Of a stretch of DNA of 64,000 bases, positions 33,100 to 45,961 are shown piece by piece. Below the pieces are notes generated by a model, which was not told the origin of the DNA, did no database searches, and was given only the letters and a program-made list of their open reading frames with translations. Source of the stretch: Mytilus galloprovincialis (Eukaryota; Mollusca; Bivalvia; Mytilida; Mytilidae); assembly GCF_965363235.1 (NCBI RefSeq), contig NC_134846.1, forward strand, positions 55,045,121 through 55,109,120. Reading direction: 5' to 3'. How positions within the stretch are numbered: the stretch's first letter is position 1; the number at the start of each line of letters is the position of its first letter. Position numbers and translations under genes: made by a program.

Positions 33100-34440
33100 C
33101 CAGTTTAAAGCCAATGATGTTGAAGTTATCTAAACAAGTGAAGAGCTATATGACCAAGGCTAACTACAAAAATAATAGAGTAATCCATCGAAGGTCAGGT
33201 TTGACTGCAGGAGTGGGAATTCAGTTTCTTTATGATTTCTCTTTTCAAATAAACGGTAAATTTAAGAAAATATATGTTTTAAATCATGTCAGTATCGTTC
33301 AACTGAAAAATGAGCTGATAATACCTTGGTTACTCACAGTTCACCAGCAGAACTACGGACACAATCTTTGAAAAACATTATATAAGTTTGTTTCATCCGA
33401 AGCATTTTCTGATTTATCTACATCATGAACACCAAAACCCTACATTCTAAAAGCCAATATCAGTGTTATGGTTCGCTACTGTCCATATCGGATCCAAAGA
33501 GGGATATTTGTCTTCTGTCTTTTTAAGACATAGTGTTGTCAATTAATTTTTTGAGTTTGAATGTCCTTCTGGTATCTATCGCCCCTCACTTTTAGTAAAA
33601 TGCATAAGTATTTAGGCCGCAGGCCGCTTCTTCTCAGGATATAACTCACCATTTATGATTGAGTGGGGGTCAGCAGTAAACCGTATAAAGAGTTTATCGC
33701 ATACTGAACTTTTCCTGTAACGTTTCATTATTTTATTTCTTTTTTGTAGAACAATGAAAAATGAAATACATGAAACATCGATAGATGACATCACCATTAA
33801 CTGTTGACGTCACATATCATGAACCCCATTTTATATTTGATAGCCTGACCATTAGGGGGTCACTACGTCACAATGTCATTTTTTATCAATTGTGCGATGA
33901 GGAAGTATAAGTAAATAAACACGTGAAAAGCTATATGAAAAAGGTAGTCAAAAAAAAATAGCCGAACTATATACTTCAGGCAAACTTTGACGGAAAGGAG
34001 TTAAAAAAATTTTATAATCATAAATTTTTCAACGGAGACATGAAGAGGTACGTTATATACTTACTATATAAGAACAATACTACTCAGCACTAAACTAATG
34101 ATAACCTGGGATACTAACAGTACACCAGCAACAGTATTTACTTTGGTAGAAAGGAAACGCTGTATAAATTAAGTGCCTCCGTAACTCTTCTCTAGTTTTA
34201 CTTTCATCTGGACTGCTCAAACAAACAAAAAATGTATTGCCAATGATATTGAAGTACATAAACACATGATCCAGGACATAAAAGAATAGCTAAATTCATC
34301 GAAAGTCACCTGTTAGTTCGCTTCTTATTTCTGATCAGCTTACAGTTCAGTGTGAACATGTAAAGCCAAGGAACTATATGACATAAACACATGATTCGGG
34401 ACTTCAAAGAAGAACTAAATTCATCTAAGATCGACTGTGA
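33100..34440. repeat. Diverged direct repeats of unknown type
   Basis: Segments 'GCCAATGAT.TTGAAGT.....AAACA' recur near 33108 and 34236, and a related 'ACATAAACACATGAT' piece near 34380. The open frame at 33114-33371 falls here and is not supported as a gene. R3 tip at 33545-33597. Confidence 0.35.
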
Positions 34441-34444
34441 ATAT

Positions 34445-34833
34445 AAAAAAAAAGATGTGGTATGATTGTCAATGAAAATACTCTCCACAAGAGACAAATG
34501 ACAAAAAAATAAAGGTAACCGTACGGCCCTATACCGCATAGTCAGCTATAAAAGGTCCCAAAATGACAAATATAAAACACTTCAAACGAGAAAACTTACG
34601 GCCTAATTTTTGTACGAAAAAATGAACGAAAAAACTAATATGTAACCCATCAACAAACGACAACCACTGAATTACAGGTTCCGGACTTGGGACAGGCACA
34701 CACATACAGAATGTGGCGTGGTTCAACATATTATCGGGATTCCAACCCTCCCCCTAACATGGGATAGTGGTGTAACAGTACAACATAAGAACGATAGATA
34801 ATAATCAGTTGAAAAAAGCTTAACTCATCAGGT
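34445..34833 (-). repeat. R1 repeat, left half, split by a retroelement
   Basis: Minus-strand R1 (GATGTGGTATGATTGTCAAT ... AAAAAAGCTTAACTCATCAGG). The remainder continues at 35718 after the inserted element. Confidence 0.7.
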
Positions 34834-35707
34834 TAAAACTCATTAAAACATTTCCTAAATTTTATCATCGGTATAAGGACATAATTCGTAAATATAGCTC
34901 AACATGCACACTCTTATACGTTCAGGTATTTCACATCCAATTTTTTATGGAAATATTCTTTATAAAGCACAAAGGTGTCAGTATTCACCTCAAAAACTAA
35001 CAAAACCTTTGAATAGACTTATTAAGAAGGGATATAGTTACGATACTGTTGTCAGGTCATTAAAAATTGCATATTTTGGCGTTAATATTGATTCACTTAT
35101 AGGGTCTTTTCATCGGAACTAAACACATTTATTCAAAAACCAGTTATTGGCATGACACGGGTTATGTTCTCATATATGTTATGATGGTATGATACTAAAC
35201 CCCTAACGGGAAGGATTGTGCCTGATGTTCATATGATGAAATCATAATCTTTCAGTCAGTTTAATTGAAGTCTGGAGCTGGCATGTCAGTTAACTGCTGG
35301 TAGTCTGTTGTTATTTATGTATTATTGTCATTTTGTTTATTTTCTTTGGTTACATCTTCTGACATCAGACTCGGACTTCTCTTGAACTGAATTTTAATGT
35401 GCGTATTTGGGAGGGTTGAGATCTCACAAACATGTTTAACCGGCCGCATTTTTGCGCCTGTCCCAAGTCAGGAGCCTCTGGCCTTTGTTAGTCTTGTATC
35501 ACTTTAATTTTAGTTTTTGGAAATTAGTATGGCGTTCATTATCACTGAACTAGTATATATTTGTTTAGGGGTCAGCTAAAGGACGCCTCGGGGTGCGGGA
35601 ATTTCTCGCTACATTGAAGACCTGTTGGTGACCTTCTGCTGTTGTTTTTTTCTATGGTCGGGTTGTTGTCTCTTTGGCACATTCCCCATTTCCATTCTCA
35701 ATTTTAC
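34834..35707 (+). mobile_element. R2 retroelement, 5'-truncated, with 10-bp target duplication
   Basis: Flanked by CTCATCAGGT at 34824-34833 and 35708-35717. Encodes the C-terminus of an element protein (34904-35119; RSGISHPIFYGNILYK, LNRLIKKGYSYDTVVRSL) followed by a long 3' UTR ending CCATTTCCATTCTCAATTTT. The protein end resembles that of 36000-36850, which has reverse-transcriptase remnants. Probably a Penelope-like or related retroelement; class uncertain. Confidence 0.72.
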
Positions 35708-35717
35708 CTCATCAGGT

Positions 35718-35895
35718 GGATAATAGAAATAATCTATCAAAAACACAGAGTGGACTTGGCTAGGTAATTGTATACAAAATGACACCAAGTACTGATATTA
35801 GAGTACTCGCAGTTACTTACAGCTAGTTCAAAGCCACTAACAACTAATAACAAAATGCATGCATCTAAGACTAAATTATCAATCAGCACACATTC
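35718..35895 (-). repeat. R1 repeat, right half
   Basis: ACACAGAGTGGACTTGG ... AGTACTCGCAGTTACTTACA ... AAAATGCATGCATCTAAGAC; continues 34445-34833. Confidence 0.65.
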
Positions 35896-35999
35896 AACAT
35901 CCCATGGATTTAGTTTAAAGACGTCATAAACAGTCAGAGAAAAACATGACCTTGTGCAATGCCAAGATACTGTAGATCCATGAATCTGTACATGTATAT

Positions 36000-36850
36000 A
36001 ACAGTACTATTTAGTTTGCTTTTAATCTACTGAAGACCAAATCAATAATAATAACAATAAAAACAATATTCAATGGTCTAATTAGTGTTGAATTGGTAAC
36101 CTTTTGGAATACGTTTATTTTAGGATCGATAAGTTTACGAGGATCGTTTCTAAATTTCCGGGCAAGGTAAACAATAATTCCGTAAAAATTTGCTATCCCG
36201 TATGAAATAAGTTTTATACAGGTACAACAAAACTTCAAAACCAAATCTTTATATATATGGAAGAATTTAGTAAAGGTTTTAAATAATTTGGGGTAACGAA
36301 AGCCCTGGCATAATATTTTACAAGTAATACATAGATTACGTTCGTTCAATCAAAAATGTCACATAAGACACGGCAAAGCTAACTAGTTGATAAATATAAA
36401 CAGCGTCAGATGGAGCCGAAGGAAAATCACCATCCAAAGAGGGGAAATTAACAATAGGGAACATAAAAATCGTCCCTTTAGTTGTAAATTTTAGTGTTGA
36501 GTTTCCCGTGTAAAACCGAAACATCTTAATCTAGGAAAGGACGGTTATTACTGTTTAAATTTGTTTTTTTTTAGTAATCCTTTGAGTAAATTTCGGCATT
36601 ATAATTAGAAAAAACTTGATTAATTGACGAAAAAATATCAAGATAACAGTAAATGTTGAATATATCAATTAAATGCAATTTAGAGAGGGGTTCACAGCGT
36701 TTGGTCATAAACTGTGATTCATAACAGCACACACACAAGTCTGTTTTTAAAGGTGGGAAATAAATGCTTATTGGAATACCTACAACCTGTCGATAAACTT
36801 TGTTAAAAAAAATCCCTTTGACTAAAAGGTATTTTATGTTTTAAGGTTCA
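36000..36850 (-). mobile_element. Old reverse-transcriptase retroelement fragment
   Basis: Minus-strand reading shows remnants of an RT region (YRQVVGIP, CCYESQFMTK), then FPIVNFPSLDGDFPSAPSDA and ISYGIANFYGIIVYLARKFR, a pattern known from Penelope-like families of marine invertebrates. Broken and diverged. Confidence 0.55.
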
Positions 36851-37979
36851 ATAGGACCTCACGGAGGCAAAATGATATTTATAGTTTAATCCACACTAGG
36901 TACCAGTAATTTTGAGTGTATTATGTATCCTGTAATGTGTCTATCACCTTTCCTGTCGTTATCAAAATTAAAAAAGTATAGAAACACCGATAATGCTTAT
37001 TTGCTCGTTGACGTATATATGCGACAATTAGTCGTCCGTGGTTTTTTTTTATGCAATTAAAATCGAGTTCGTTACTGCAATACAAGTTTTTTGAAAAACA
37101 CTATAAAGAATATCATTTTCGTTTTGTCAGACTGACCTATCTTGTTTATACTAGTTTATATGGTATTCAGTTCACACTCCATGACCCCCTCTGTCCTGTT
37201 TTTGTTATGTGGTCAATATTATGATAATCTCTGAGGGGACTACATACACTTCTTTAATCAGACTAGTTCGGATTCACCTGAAATTTCACTTGCACTGGCT
37301 GTGTCCCTAATATTTGATTTGGTTCTTAGAAAAGGTCTCCATATCAAAAAATTGTTTTCATGTTCTCAAAAATCCCAAAAGCTGTCTCCGGTCATCGTAA
37401 CCTGAGGGCGTTTGAACCTTAGTTTCTTGATAATATACTTTTTAAGAATTTTGAAAATGAGAGTCAGAAACCTCAACAATAGTTCCATCTGATTTTCCAA
37501 CACTTAACTCTTTTCCTTATATAGATATATTAAGTATGTTTGTATGTTTTCGTTATGTTTGATCAAATATCAATATATGAATCATAGTGAAAGGGGAATT
37601 TAAGTATTTCTATTTGTTAACGCTTCGTTTCAACATATATTGATAAATTAGTTATAGGTGAAAAGGGATTTTATATTTCTTTTTCCTCAAAAATATGTCA
37701 TACAAAGTCGATTTCATTGCAAAATATAACACGATTCAAACTGCATTCCACGCTGCCTAATAAAGGAACAGTAGTAACATTGTATAACAGGTACACCTGT
37801 GGTGATGTGAGGCATTATTGTGGATACTTCGTGTATCTAAGATTTTATGAATGAACATCTGATCAATCCCTGTAAATAGGTACATGTATTTACACAATAT
37901 CAATAATTTATTACGATCTTGTCATATTAAGGAAGTCAATTTATAGTATCAGCGGAAACAACAACTTGTTAATAAAAAA
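36851..37979. other. Intergenic upstream of gene 3, candidate promoter region
   Basis: No exon or familiar repeat seen. Not similar to the upstream blocks of genes 2 and 4. Confidence 0.35.
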
Positions 37980-38052
37980 ATGGTAAAGATGATTTTGCAA
38001 GTGTACTACCTCTTTGTTTTTGCAAGAGAAGTATTTTCTATTGAGCTAAATA
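37980..38052 (+). CDS. Gene 3 exon 1: signal peptide
   Basis: MVKMILQVYYLFVFAREVFS then IELN; donor A|GTAAGT, phase 1. A+GT of exon 2 gives Ser. 73 nt, against 70 nt in genes 2 and 4. Confidence 0.65.
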
Positions 38053-41000
38053 GTAAGTAACATAATATTTATGAGTTTACAATTTGTTTTAATATTACGT
38101 TTGTTGTGTCATAGATAGGGAAAAATGCTCTTTAACCGTACAGATGTTAAAAGGCAGTATCCAGACTATACTACAACTACCAGTCTGTGACATAATACCG
38201 CTCAATAACTTCAAATGTGCTCGGAATTATCATTTCTCTTAATGTGTTTTCATTGACAATAAGACGAAGAAATTTGGTACATGTACACAATTATTCAATT
38301 TACACTTTGTCGTTAAAACAGTCACTTTCAAAAGCTTTTGAAAATTAAAAATTAAACATTATTAATCGTATATACTTATGTTTGAAAACATTTTTGCTTT
38401 CTAATCTTTTGGAATTCACGAAAATTAGAAAGATCACTTAATAGGACTATATTGAACGCATCTATCCCAGCCAACTTGTCGTTTTTATTGAGATAAAGGA
38501 TTGAGCAAGTACAGGGCTGCCTCATATCATGACTTGCATCTACGAATTGACAATGAGGGTCGGTTGAAAACAAAATTATCGACAAAAAAAATATTTTCCG
38601 TTGTATGCAGCAATATTCCAGTAGCGGCTGTATAAGGGATATATATCTCCAAGTTAATACAGTACTCCCGGGCTTGTGGTTTCTATCATTCTTTTATAGG
38701 GCTGCTGCTCACTCACATGGAAGCAATTGAACCAAGAGTTCCAAGTAGTCAAGTTAGAAAAAAGCACCGACATAAAAAAAAATATGAAACAATTCAATTG
38801 AGAAAACTAACATCCCGAGTTTTACCAAAACAGTTTACAAAAAGTGGACGTGGAATGAAACTTATACATCCAAAACAAAATGACAGTAAAACAGTCCTCT
38901 CAATTATTGACAGTAACGACAGGTAGACTAATTTGGGATGGAAAAAAAAACAAAAAATGAACATGTTAAGTTTAATTTGTATTGAAGATTGAAATTGGTC
39001 GATGCGCGACACGAACATTTTTACGACCTTGTAGTGTATATCAAATCCTAAATTGTACTGTTTATACAACTTAAATGTGTTAATTGAGGAATAAGATATA
39101 CATAAAATCAAATGCATACTAAGGAAATTAAATTAAGACTAGTTCAACACTGTCAAAATGTAGACTGAGATTTACCTGATGTCTGACGTCTTTAAAGGAC
39201 TTAATGTAGATAAGGTGTCTTTCTCCATCTTTGAAATACCAGAAAACAATCGGTCTAGATCTTTAATAAAATGTGCAAATTTTGGAATTATTAGGTATTC
39301 ATGTGTAAGAATTTTCATTTAATTATAGAAAATGACATTTTTATCTTATTTATGGTTGTATTTCACAAAAAAAAGAAGACTTTTGTTTGATTAAATTTTT
39401 TCTAACTTTGCCACTTAAAGGGATGCAACTCAAATGTAAGGGCAGATAATTAGATAAAGAAACTTCTACAATAGAATGTGTTAGGAATCTACCTGTTTTA
39501 TGATGTAGCATGAAAACGGGTCCCGTCTTTTTCTTATCTGAAAGCATAATATTAGAGCTATCTTTTCATATTTCATCTCAAATTTCTATGATGTTGTTTT
39601 TGTTTGATGGCAGAAAATTGAATTTTCCATGCATAATCTATACAAATCTGTCAATTTTGCACATCTTTTTGCGTCAGAATAAGCTCCGTGAACCATTTTT
39701 TATAATTATTTTTTAAAGCATGATATACACTACGTTTTAGCAAATTATTAAACAATTCTATGGATTATAATTCAGATACCCCATCTTCCTTAATGGGCCC
39801 TGCATTCTATCTTCCTTAATGGGCCCTGCATCCCACCTCTTTAATGGGCCCTGCAGATCTTAAAAATTTTAGTACGACTTCAAAGCAACTGCGGAAATTA
39901 TCAAAAGAATACCAAACCTTATATTTACATTTTCTTTATATAGTTGTTCTAGTTTTAATTGGGGAAAAGGCAGACATATTCAACATGTTCAAGATATAAA
40001 AAAAACAGGAATCAATGCATAGTTTGAAAAAAGATTACTATTATTCCGTTTATATTTTCTGACCTTTTAATTTTTTTCAGGTACTATTACGATGTGTGAA
40101 CATGAACCAGTTAAGCTCTTGTGCATCAATAATTCGAATATTAAAATAACAAGTGTTCAAATTAGGCCAATGAAAAACCCTTACAATATTGAAACTGGAA
40201 GTGATTATCCTGTCAATAATAATAACCAACACAGCAACATATTGAAGGAGTATGCAATGAGAGACAGTCATGTCAAGTTAATGAAACTTATTTCAATTTG
40301 ACACGATACCAAATACCAAGGACAATTGATGTATTTTACAGATGTGGTATGTTTTTATGAAAAATTAGAGCAATTTGTTTTGCTCGGTAAATTATATTAT
40401 ATAGAGGAAATGTCTCCGTTTAGAGGATATTATTATTATTATTATTTAAAAGCTGCTTAAAGCTTACACCTTTTCCCGATATAATTGGGATCGATTACGA
40501 CATGTCTTTATCAGCGCTTTGCTTTTGCGCCTATTGGCATTTCATATGTGCCAAAACAATCTTTCATTTGCACCACCAAACATATTTCATTTACGCCACA
40601 AATAAAACAATTCATTTGCGCCAATATTACTAGTATATACAGGTGAATAAAATGACACATAGATGTATTCAAATGAAAATGTTTATATTGATTTTAAAAC
40701 ACAGTTTTGCTTGCATAATTAAAACATATTCAACAGAAATTAGACATCATATAGAACCATAATGAAATCACAATACACTGATATGTTGCACTAAAAGCAA
40801 TTGTTGTATTTGTTCAAAGTAATACAATGTGTCTGTCTTCACGGGAATGATTAAATTCGATGACACTCGATTTACATTGATTGAAATATAGAGATATCAG
40901 CTAGAATATATTAACATTATGTTTTTTTTTATTGTGAATGCTACCTGGTTTTAACGAATGTTTATTGTTCGAATCGATCTTATTGTGAATGCTGTTTCGT

Positions 41001-44000
41001 CCCAAAAATCTAAATAAAAATTAACTTGCAACATTGTCACATATCTGCCTATTTTTAAGAGATATGATATTTATTTCCCTGCATCCAACAGGCTGGCTTC
41101 TCTCTATCGCTTTCTTTTAACTAAGATAATTATAGTTGACTTTTAAATCAAAAGTGTAAGTGGTAAAAATAAATGAAATGATATGCTCTCTATTGAATAA
41201 GCAACAATGAAAAGGACATACGATCGAAAGCAGTAGATAATCGTCTATACAATATACAACTCTATATCGTCCAAAATCTAAACCAGATGTGAATATATTT
41301 TAGTAAGACTATAACACCTATTCTTTAAACAAACAATTTCTTAAAGTTAGAAAAAGGGGAGCAGATTGAAGGGGATATTAACAAACTTTTAATAGAAAAA
41401 TGTCCTAAAAATCACACACAAAGATAAAGATGAAAAACAAAACACAAAACATTCGGTGAACTAAGCTGTTTTGGACCGATACTTAATTTTATTGTCTATT
41501 CAACTTCGTACTTCATTTGACTTTTTTTACATTTTTTTATTCGGGTGTCACTGATGAGGTTTTTGTAGACGAAACGCGCGTCTGGCGTAAATATAAAATT
41601 TCAATCCTGGTATATAGGATGAGTTTATCAACAACCACTGGGTCGATGCCACTGTTGGTGGAGTTTTAATTCCCCAAGGGTATCACCAGCCCAGTAGTCA
41701 GCACTTCTGTGTTGACTTGGGTTATCATTGATATGTTCTTATTATTATAAATTGACAGTTCACGAAACTTTGAATTTTTGAAATACTAAGGCTTTTTTAT
41801 CTCAGGAAAAGATTACCGGAGCTGTATTTGCCAACTTTTTGAAATTTTTGGTCCTCAATGCTCTTCAACCGCGTACTTTATTTGGTATTTTTTACAGTTT
41901 TTGATTCGAGCGTCTGGCATAAAAATAAAATTTTAATCCTGGTATCTATGATCAGTTTATTTACAACCATACAACATAACACAATGAAGCATTTAATTTT
42001 TATAATAGAAATGTTGTTCCCATTGGATTATCGGTCATACAACTTAATAATTTATCTAGAAAACGAATTTGTATATTACCAAATTAAAAATAAGAACTGT
42101 GACCTCCATGTATTGTTGCATATATCCACGCCATTTGAACTTAGATGAAAAATTGGCAATCATTTAACCTGATGTTTATAATTTGAGGTATAGAGCTTTT
42201 CTTTCCTTTTTCAAAACGTTTCTCAGGGTTATTTTTGTATTCTTTATAAATAAAAAAAAAATGTAACTACTGCAAGACTAAGAGTCATAAAAACATAATA
42301 TTTTTATAATAGGAAGTCATGTGGTAGTGCTTTTCATTGATTAATATTATTAACAAAACCATGTATTTTCAACGATGTGACAAACTGGTCTCTGAAGAAC
42401 CTAGCTTATCGAAAACTTTGAGTACTTTATATTAAATATTTAGAAGTTCTGTTGATATCATATTTTATAAATAGTTAAATCTTTGATATTCAATGGGTGC
42501 AATTGTTAGATTTTAGTAGTGTCGTATCGTATACAGTTTATTGAAATTCCGTTTTAAATTGAATCTGAGTTCAAATGTAGTAAAAGGTATTTGAAATTTC
42601 TTTTCAGAATATGAGTATGTTAAATGCTATCAAGACAACTGGAACCGAGTTTTTGACTTTCAACGTGGAAATCTACATCATATGATGTCGACACAGATTT
42701 GCTACCAATTTTGCTCAACACAAAATCAATTGTTTAAATATTTTGCAACATCGGTATATATTTATTTAATAGTTGAATTCTCCTTCTTTTAATTTTATTT
42801 TGATCTATAAGCATTAACCGAAGCACATCTTCCATGAAATTACAATCTGTAGCTATTTTTATGCCCCATTTATGGGCATTATGTTTTCTGGTCTGTGCGT
42901 CCGTTCGTTCGTCCGTCTGTCCGTTCGTTCGTTCTTCCGTCTGTCCCGCTTCAGGTTAAAGTTTTCGGTCGAGGTAGTTTTTGATGGAGTTGAAGTCCAA
43001 TCAACTTGGAACTTAGTAAACATGTTCCTTAGGATATAATCTTTCTCATTTTAATGCCAAATTAGAGATTCATCCCATTTTCACGGTCCACTGAACATAG
43101 AAAATGATAGCGCGGATGAGGCATCCGTGTACTTAGAACATATTCTTGTTCTTTTCTTTTTTTCATAGTGAAATGTTATGAAGTTGTCATGAGAAGAACT
43201 TAATCTCATGAATGTTGAATTTAATTTAAAAGAAATACAACTTGATCTCGGTGTGACTCGTGAAGGCTTTCGACAGGCAAAATTATAAGTTCTTATGAAA
43301 CATACATGCTACATGTGTAATGTTATTATAAAAAAAGTAAAAGGAATAAAAACAATACAGAATAAAAGTCGTTAGTTTTTAAACAAAACGTCTTATTTCT
43401 GGTATTGCCAAAATTAGCAAATTTTATAACGGACCATTTTCGATTTAAAGTCCTCTGAATCGAGTTTCTTATAATTTTATTGTTCTTGAAATTATTGCAC
43501 TGCAATAATATATGCATAAACACTAAATTAATTAATTTATGCACGTTTGTGCATATCTATTACTAATCTTCAACATGTTATTGACAAATAATATTGCATT
43601 CAGTGATTGAAAGCATATCAACTTTCGAGGTTGTTGCCGAAGTAAACCGGATCGAAACCTTGATCAACAATGAACATGAGCACGTGGAGCATGTGACATT
43701 TAAGTGATTCGATATAGCCTTGATAGTGGTTTTTATATTCTCACTGCGTTCCCATCTTTTTAATTAAACATTACCTTAACATTTCCTAAATTATTATTTT
43801 TTTATATTTAAATTGTTCTTTTTGGTTCATTTATTACTTTTTACATTCCATTTCTACTCTGTTTACATTCTATAACTCCCTTTCCCCTTGCACTTGTGCT
43901 GGGCGTTAGCCAATGTTCTAATGAGAGTTCTCGTAATTATTGCCACTGCATACGGGAAAATATCGGCATATTACGGTTAAATATATCAATAGCAGTACAT

Positions 44001-45927
44001 TTTGATTTTCATAATATAAAGGATTTTCATTACAAATTCATGTACACTTGCTAAATTATAATCCTGGTACCTTTGATAACTATTTACACCACTGGGTCGA
44101 TGCCACTGCTGGTGGACGTTTCGTCCCCGAGGGTATCACCAGCCCAGTAGTCAACACTTCGGTGTTGGCATGAATATCAATAATTTGGTCATTTTTATAA
44201 ATTACCTGTTTACAAAAGTTTGAATTTTTCGAAAAACTAAGGATTTTCTTATCCCAGGCATAGATTACCTTAGCCGTATTTGGCACAACTTTTTGAAATT
44301 TTGGATCCTCAATGCTCTTCAACTTTGTACTTGTTTGGCTTTATAAATATTTTGATATGAGCGTCACTGATGAGTCTTATGTAGACGAAACGCGCGTCTG
44401 GCGTACTAAATTATAATCCTGGTACCTTTGATAACTTGTTACATTGCAAATCTTAGCCATTAAAAAAATATAAAAGAACCTTTTTTTGTCCCAAAATATA
44501 ACGTCTTTATAAAGTTGCTAAATTGTAAAATATTACTTATTTATTTGAAAATAATTACATTAGATGTATGTTTCATTATGATACTTTATTCTGATTGGCT
44601 AACTGCACATCACGTGTTATTCCGTAAGCAATTGCATTGCTCAATAAAACTTTTCATTCATGATAACACGTGGTCCCACAATAAAGTGCACAGGTGAATT
44701 AAATAAAACAATAATAAAATTCGTCTTTTCATGATCATTGCTAAAAAAATGTAATTATAAGTATTGAATGCTTCTTTTTGTAACTTCATAGGGTTGTAAA
44801 AGCGTTGACCGTGCGCACATTTTTAGTAAATGTACTTCGGTCAACGCTTTTACATCCCAATGAAGTTGCAAAAAGAAGCATTCAAATCTTAAGTAAAATA
44901 CTTTTGTTACATACATTGGGTTGTTTTTGATAGTACAATGAACATACATCATGTACTAGCATCATTATTCCATGCAAACATAATTGATATCTTCACAATT
45001 TAAACATTTGTTTGAATTCTAAGAATGGTTTTTAATGTGGCCGCACTTGTGTTCAGCCATAATATTTAGATATATGTTGTATTTATTGTTATAACACAAT
45101 ATATGTAAATGTTAAGGATGAACACGAATGCGGTCACTTTCATTTAAAAAAAAGTTGTCTTTTAACTGTAAAGAGTAGGATTTGTAACATAATGATTTCT
45201 TTCTTATTTCTGTTTTGAGAACTGTCATTTATGATGTTGAATTTCTCTTTTCGATTTAAGATTGTATTTTCTCATTTTTAAAACTTCTAAATTATTCGCA
45301 AAATACCCGGTATGTATTTACTGTGTGGAACGTTATCATGCAGGTTTACAAGTGGCATAAAAATAGAACGTCAAGTATTTTATATAAAAAATATGTGTAG
45401 ACCAATAAAGAGCTGTAATGATGCAAAATAACAAACTATATTCTTTGAAAGTACTAACAGATAAGTGTGCAGTTTCAAAAATGGTATAGGAATCAGAGAA
45501 ATAAATTTATTATAATTATTATTTCAATATTTTATATATGTATATTATATGTACTAAGAGTATAGCCAAACATGTATATTTAATGATTTATTTTCATCAT
45601 AGCTGCGTCTGTGGTCATATTTGTGTGAGCTTTTTTTCGTAAATGGTTTTCTTTTTCCTTTATAAACGTAAGAAAAATCAAAAACTACTTACTACTTTTA
45701 TTAAATCAGATATAAGTAGTATCTAGAAAAGAAAAGAAAAAAACGTGCGTGCGCATCACATATAACATTAAGAAAGTGCGATGTCAAAAATTTCCATGGC
45801 ACGAAATACTGTGTCTTGACTATGAAAGAAAATCTACTTTTGCCCTTGGTGATTCTCAAAATAATTTTAATAATGGATTTTGAAATTGTTTTTTTTCTTT
45901 CATTTCTATATTTGGATCTTTAGTTAA

Positions 45928-45961
<34 letters not shown>

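Noticed and set aside
34904-35122. 72-codon open frame as a host gene
   Set aside because: It is the C-terminal remnant of the retroelement bounded by the CTCATCAGGT target duplication.
38717-38926. Basic 69-codon open frame (MEAIEPRVPSS...) in gene 3 intron 1
   Set aside because: No domain, no partner exon, phase of the nearest GT does not fit the neighbouring exons, and it lies inside a well-supported intron.
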